A stretch of 64,000 bases of DNA from Meta bourneti. Its lineage: Eukaryota; Arthropoda; Arachnida; Araneae; Tetragnathidae. The DNA lies in NCBI GenBank assembly GCA_933210815.1, contig OW119924.1, positions 45,027,748 to 45,091,747 on the forward strand, given 5' to 3'. The first letter of the stretch is position 1. The number at the start of each line of letters is the position of its first letter. Under the pieces are notes generated by a model. It was given only the letters and a program-made list of their open reading frames with translations. It did no database searches and was not told where the DNA came from. Below, piece after piece: positions 61,701 through 64,000 of this stretch. Both the position numbers and the translations under genes were made by a program.

Positions 61701-64000
61701 GACATTGGCAAATGTGTCAGTCGGTTTTTTACCAGGCACAAAAGTACCTTCCTTCATATCGTAATCTATTTGAGTGACAAGGATATGTTCTTCTTGTGGA
61801 AGTATGACACTAGCAGTTGTTTGATTAGGACTCTTAGCACGTGGTAAAGTCTCTTCTTTGAGCTCAGTTTCTATTTCAGATACAGTGATGTGCGACTTTG
61901 AGGAAAAGGACAAACCAGCTTTTGCCATTTTCGGCAACTCTTTCAAGTCCAGATCTGTCTCTTTAGATGCTGCATCAACTTCTGATATCGATATATGCTC
62001 TTGAGTAGTTAATGTGAAAGGAGCAACAATACCCACGGCGAGATCTTGTGGAACAAAAAGTCCTTCTTTTAAATTACTTTGGACCTCGGAAATTACGACA
62101 CTATCTACAGAGCTTATGTTTACACTAGCTCGATTTTTTGTTGGTTTTTCATCAAGGATCATTTCACTTTCTTTAGCTTCACTTTCAGTAACCGAGACAT
62201 ATACAGGTTCTATAGCATTGAATTCAGGTTGGATTGCATGTGTTTTCGGAACAACAGGATGAATTAGAACATCTTCCTTCGAATCAACCGTTGTTTCGGA
62301 AACAACTATGCTTTGTTGTGTTGATAAAAGAACGTCAGCTGTAGTCCCCACAGGAGTTTCGCTAGACACGAATTTTCCATGTGCTGTAGCTACTGTTACT
62401 TCCGAAACATGTAAATGTTTCGCTGTAGGAAAAACTGAAACCGCTGTTTTGGAATCTGGTAGAGATTTTATTTTCAAATCATTTTCTTTCTCAGCTTCGT
62501 TTTGCTGTTCGATAAGCACAGTTTCATGCAAAGACATTTCTAGGTTTGCAACATCTTTTTTCGGAGAATCTTGTAATGAAAGCTTACGAGTCATGTCAGA
62601 AGTATTAACTTCGACTATAGACAATGCTTCTTCGGCAGGTATCGCTATGTCTGCTTTGTGAGTTTCAGGCATTATTTCTTCGGAAAGGTTTTGTTCTTTA
62701 GTCTCAGAAGTGCACTCTAAAATTTCCAGAGCTCTCATCACAGATATGTCTGTTTTTGCCCCATGCAGCTGAAATTCCTCACTCTCAAACACATCTTCCT
62801 TCTGATCCCACTGGGTTTGTTGAACGATGATAGACTGATGTGGAGTCAGAGAAGTGTCTGCATTATGTAAAGATGGTAAAATATCGGGTTTCAAATCGCT
62901 TGATGTGTCACACACAGATACATGTTCAATCGAGGCTATGACGTTCTCCAGTATAGAAACTGTAGCTTTCTTTGATAGAGCTGCTTCTTCCTCAAGGGTG
63001 ACTTCATGAAGCTCTGACGCGGTTTCTGAAACAGAAACTGGATAATTAGACATTACCTGGATTTCAGCTACGGTTTCTAGACAGCTTGTATCAGGTATAA
63101 TAGCGGGAGATATGAATTCGTTGATTGTACTTTCTTTAACACTAATTGCATACTGGGAAGAAAATTGTTCTTCCGCTATCTGAGTATTTGGCAGCACTAT
63201 TTCTTTTAGAGGAACTTCATGTTCAGAAACAAGTGTATCAGATATTTGTATGCTATGTTTTCCCTGAAACAAAACCTCAGCTACTGTTTTTACAGCTTTT
63301 ATGTTATCTTTTAGAATACCTTCTTTGCATTCTGACATAACCTCAGAAACCGACACAACCTCGTGAGGCTGATACGTTTCTGAAGCCACAATTAAGGGTT
63401 GGAAATTTATAGTTAGATTTCCTTCCTTACCAGAGATTGTTATTTCTTCGACAGTAACAGTTGACTGCAGGGTTGAGAAGGAAGGTTTTAAGTTTTGGGT
63501 TAGAGGAATCACAGATTTTTCTAAAACCTCCTCTGTATCACCTATCTCAACTACTGAGGTAATAGAAGCCTCTTGAGAAGTGATATTTAAATGTGGCTTA
63601 TGTGCAACAGGTTGAACAGGTAACTCAAGTTCAGATTCCTTTTCACCAGTTTGTACTTCTGATACGAATGTATATACTAAATCTGTGACCCCTACTTCTG
63701 CACTGCACTCTATAGGTTGATCTATATCGCATACACCCAGTTGAGAGGGAGGAATAATTTCTTTTATTACCAAGGCTTCAGCTGATGATATTGAAGACAA
63801 CGCAGTTCTCGTTACTACTGGCTCATCTTCACGAAGATCGGATTCTGTAGTCTCTGATTGTGTAAGAGAAACTTCGATGGATAATTCGGGCATGATGTTA
63901 ACATCTGCAATGTGAGATAACGGAGCTTGTTCTAGCAATAGATCACTTTCGCACGTACCTGACGTCAGTTCATGTACAATCGGTAGTTGATTAATGCATA
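55775..64000 (-). CDS. sls: Giant repeat/PEVK exon, 5' end beyond window
   Basis: The frame is open from 64000 to a GTAAGT donor after 55775 (phase 1), giving about 2740 codons. No initiator is implied, because the frame continues upstream of the first TTG/ATG and off the edge. Two parts are visible. From 64000 to about 59100 there are roughly 46 copies of a 35-residue repeat with the core EEHxxVSExxxxxKE and a KxPxxxxA segment between cores. From about 58960 to 55775 it is PEVK-like: KLKKKPKEEEKP, ERKPSLKEE and KRKPSIKEE modules, arranged late in the exon as a 127-residue super-repeat. No Ig or Fn3 domain is present. The segment is expected to be intrinsically disordered and extensible, setting passive stiffness. 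The RKPS motifs resemble basophilic kinase sites (inference). Short repeats and K/E codon bias create long antisense shadow frames. Confidence 0.9.
55990..57580 (-). repeat. 381-bp (127-residue) super-repeat in PEVK
   Basis: The same string (ACTGTTTCTTC, plus strand) recurs at 56221, 56602, 56983 and 57364, each exactly 381 bp apart. Each 127-residue unit contains four KLKKKPK/RKPS sub-modules. Copies differ by only a few bases, so they were recently amplified or homogenised. The period is a multiple of three, so copy-number change keeps the frame. Confidence 0.92.
59100..64000 (-). repeat. About 46 coding copies of a 35-residue repeat
   Basis: Successive units were counted at exactly 35 residues in two places (between KEG anchors near 61.6-61.8 kb). 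The consensus seen is roughly: acidic/K segment, KxP, six variable residues, Ala, a strand-like stretch, then EEHVxVSE and a tail ending KE. Units are diverged at the DNA level, so the array is old. The alternation of a hydrophobic strand (HVIISE-like) with a charged proline segment suggests a weakly beta or disordered spring. Crayfish I-connectin has a 68-residue repeat region (recalled family knowledge); whether it is two of these units is untested. Confidence 0.8.

Larger units (their letters stand above)
22425..64000 (-). other. sls: 3' part of a Sallimus/titin-like (I-connectin) gene, canonical chain
   Basis: This is the gene-level entry for 30 exons on the minus strand, ending at the stop in 22427-22425. 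Seen: long K/E/P/V repeats, one SH3, then the domain order Ig x8, Fn3, Ig x2, Fn3 x4 and a short tail. Every inter-domain intron is phase 1, while introns inside domains are phase 0, 1 or 2, and all junctions join in frame. Known: Drosophila Sallimus (D-Titin) has PEVK regions and a C-terminal run containing five Fn3 domains; crayfish I-connectin also has PEVK and SH3. Five Fn3 domains are counted here before the tail. Such proteins anchor at the Z-disc and act as I-band springs. The 5' end (kettin-type Ig region, promoter) is outside the window. The assignment to the family is strong; the symbol is by homology of architecture only. Confidence 0.85.

Noticed and set aside
58279..62661. Plus-strand frames opposite the giant exon (for example 60916-61473)
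   Set aside because: Antisense shadows of the 35-residue repeat array.

Overview
The window looks like nuclear DNA of an arthropod, probably an arachnid such as a spider. It is AT-rich, has long introns, and carries degenerate mariner-like, PIF/Harbinger-like and tRNA-derived SINE copies. The taxon is inferred from the style of the sequence and from the protein family, and was not tested.

Almost all coding capacity lies on the minus strand and reads from 64000 down to 1. It forms the 3' part of a giant muscle gene of the Sallimus/kettin/invertebrate titin (I-connectin) family. I rebuilt 38 exons from splice signals and reading phase, and the phases join without conflict across the whole chain. 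In gene order: (1) a giant exon (64000-55775, open at the window edge), made of about 46 copies of a 35-residue repeat followed by PEVK-like K/E/P/V repeats, including a near-perfect 127-residue super-repeat; (2) a second PEVK exon of about 1466 codons (54807-50407) and two tiny exons (42 and 23 nt); (3) an SH3 domain (49334-49091); (4) eight Ig domains, one Fn3, two Ig, then four Fn3 (48992-24227). This ends in an alternative or terminal exon (22618-22425) with an in-frame stop and a 63-residue tail.

The chain does not stop there. Further phase-compatible exons downstream (16435 to 1) encode Fn3-Fn3-Ig-Ig-Fn3, followed by about 610 residues of non-modular sequence that is open to the window edge. 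Either the gene has a short isoform (ending at 22425) and a long one, or a second related gene begins between 22.4 and 16.4 kb.

The protein is expected to act as an elastic Z-disc/I-band filament. The repeat and PEVK segments would be the spring, the SH3 a protein-binding site, and the Ig/Fn3 run a semi-rigid arm.

The introns hold the mobile DNA. These include a decayed DDE transposon (3.4-4.1 kb), palindromic GAGATATCTC repeats (4.2-4.7 and 41.6-41.75 kb), a 1002-bp PIF/Harbinger-like element with TIRs and a TAA duplication (6739-7740), and a decayed mariner-like gene (8.0-9.0 kb). They also include a MITE-like unit with three 114-bp repeats (11.1-11.6 kb), a SINE split by a fold-back element that itself contains a SINE (19.7-21.25 kb), several other SINEs, an internally deleted transposon (30.9-31.55 kb) and a full-length but dead mariner (44231-45510). 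No tRNA, rRNA or CRISPR genes were seen. All functional statements are by family resemblance read by eye.
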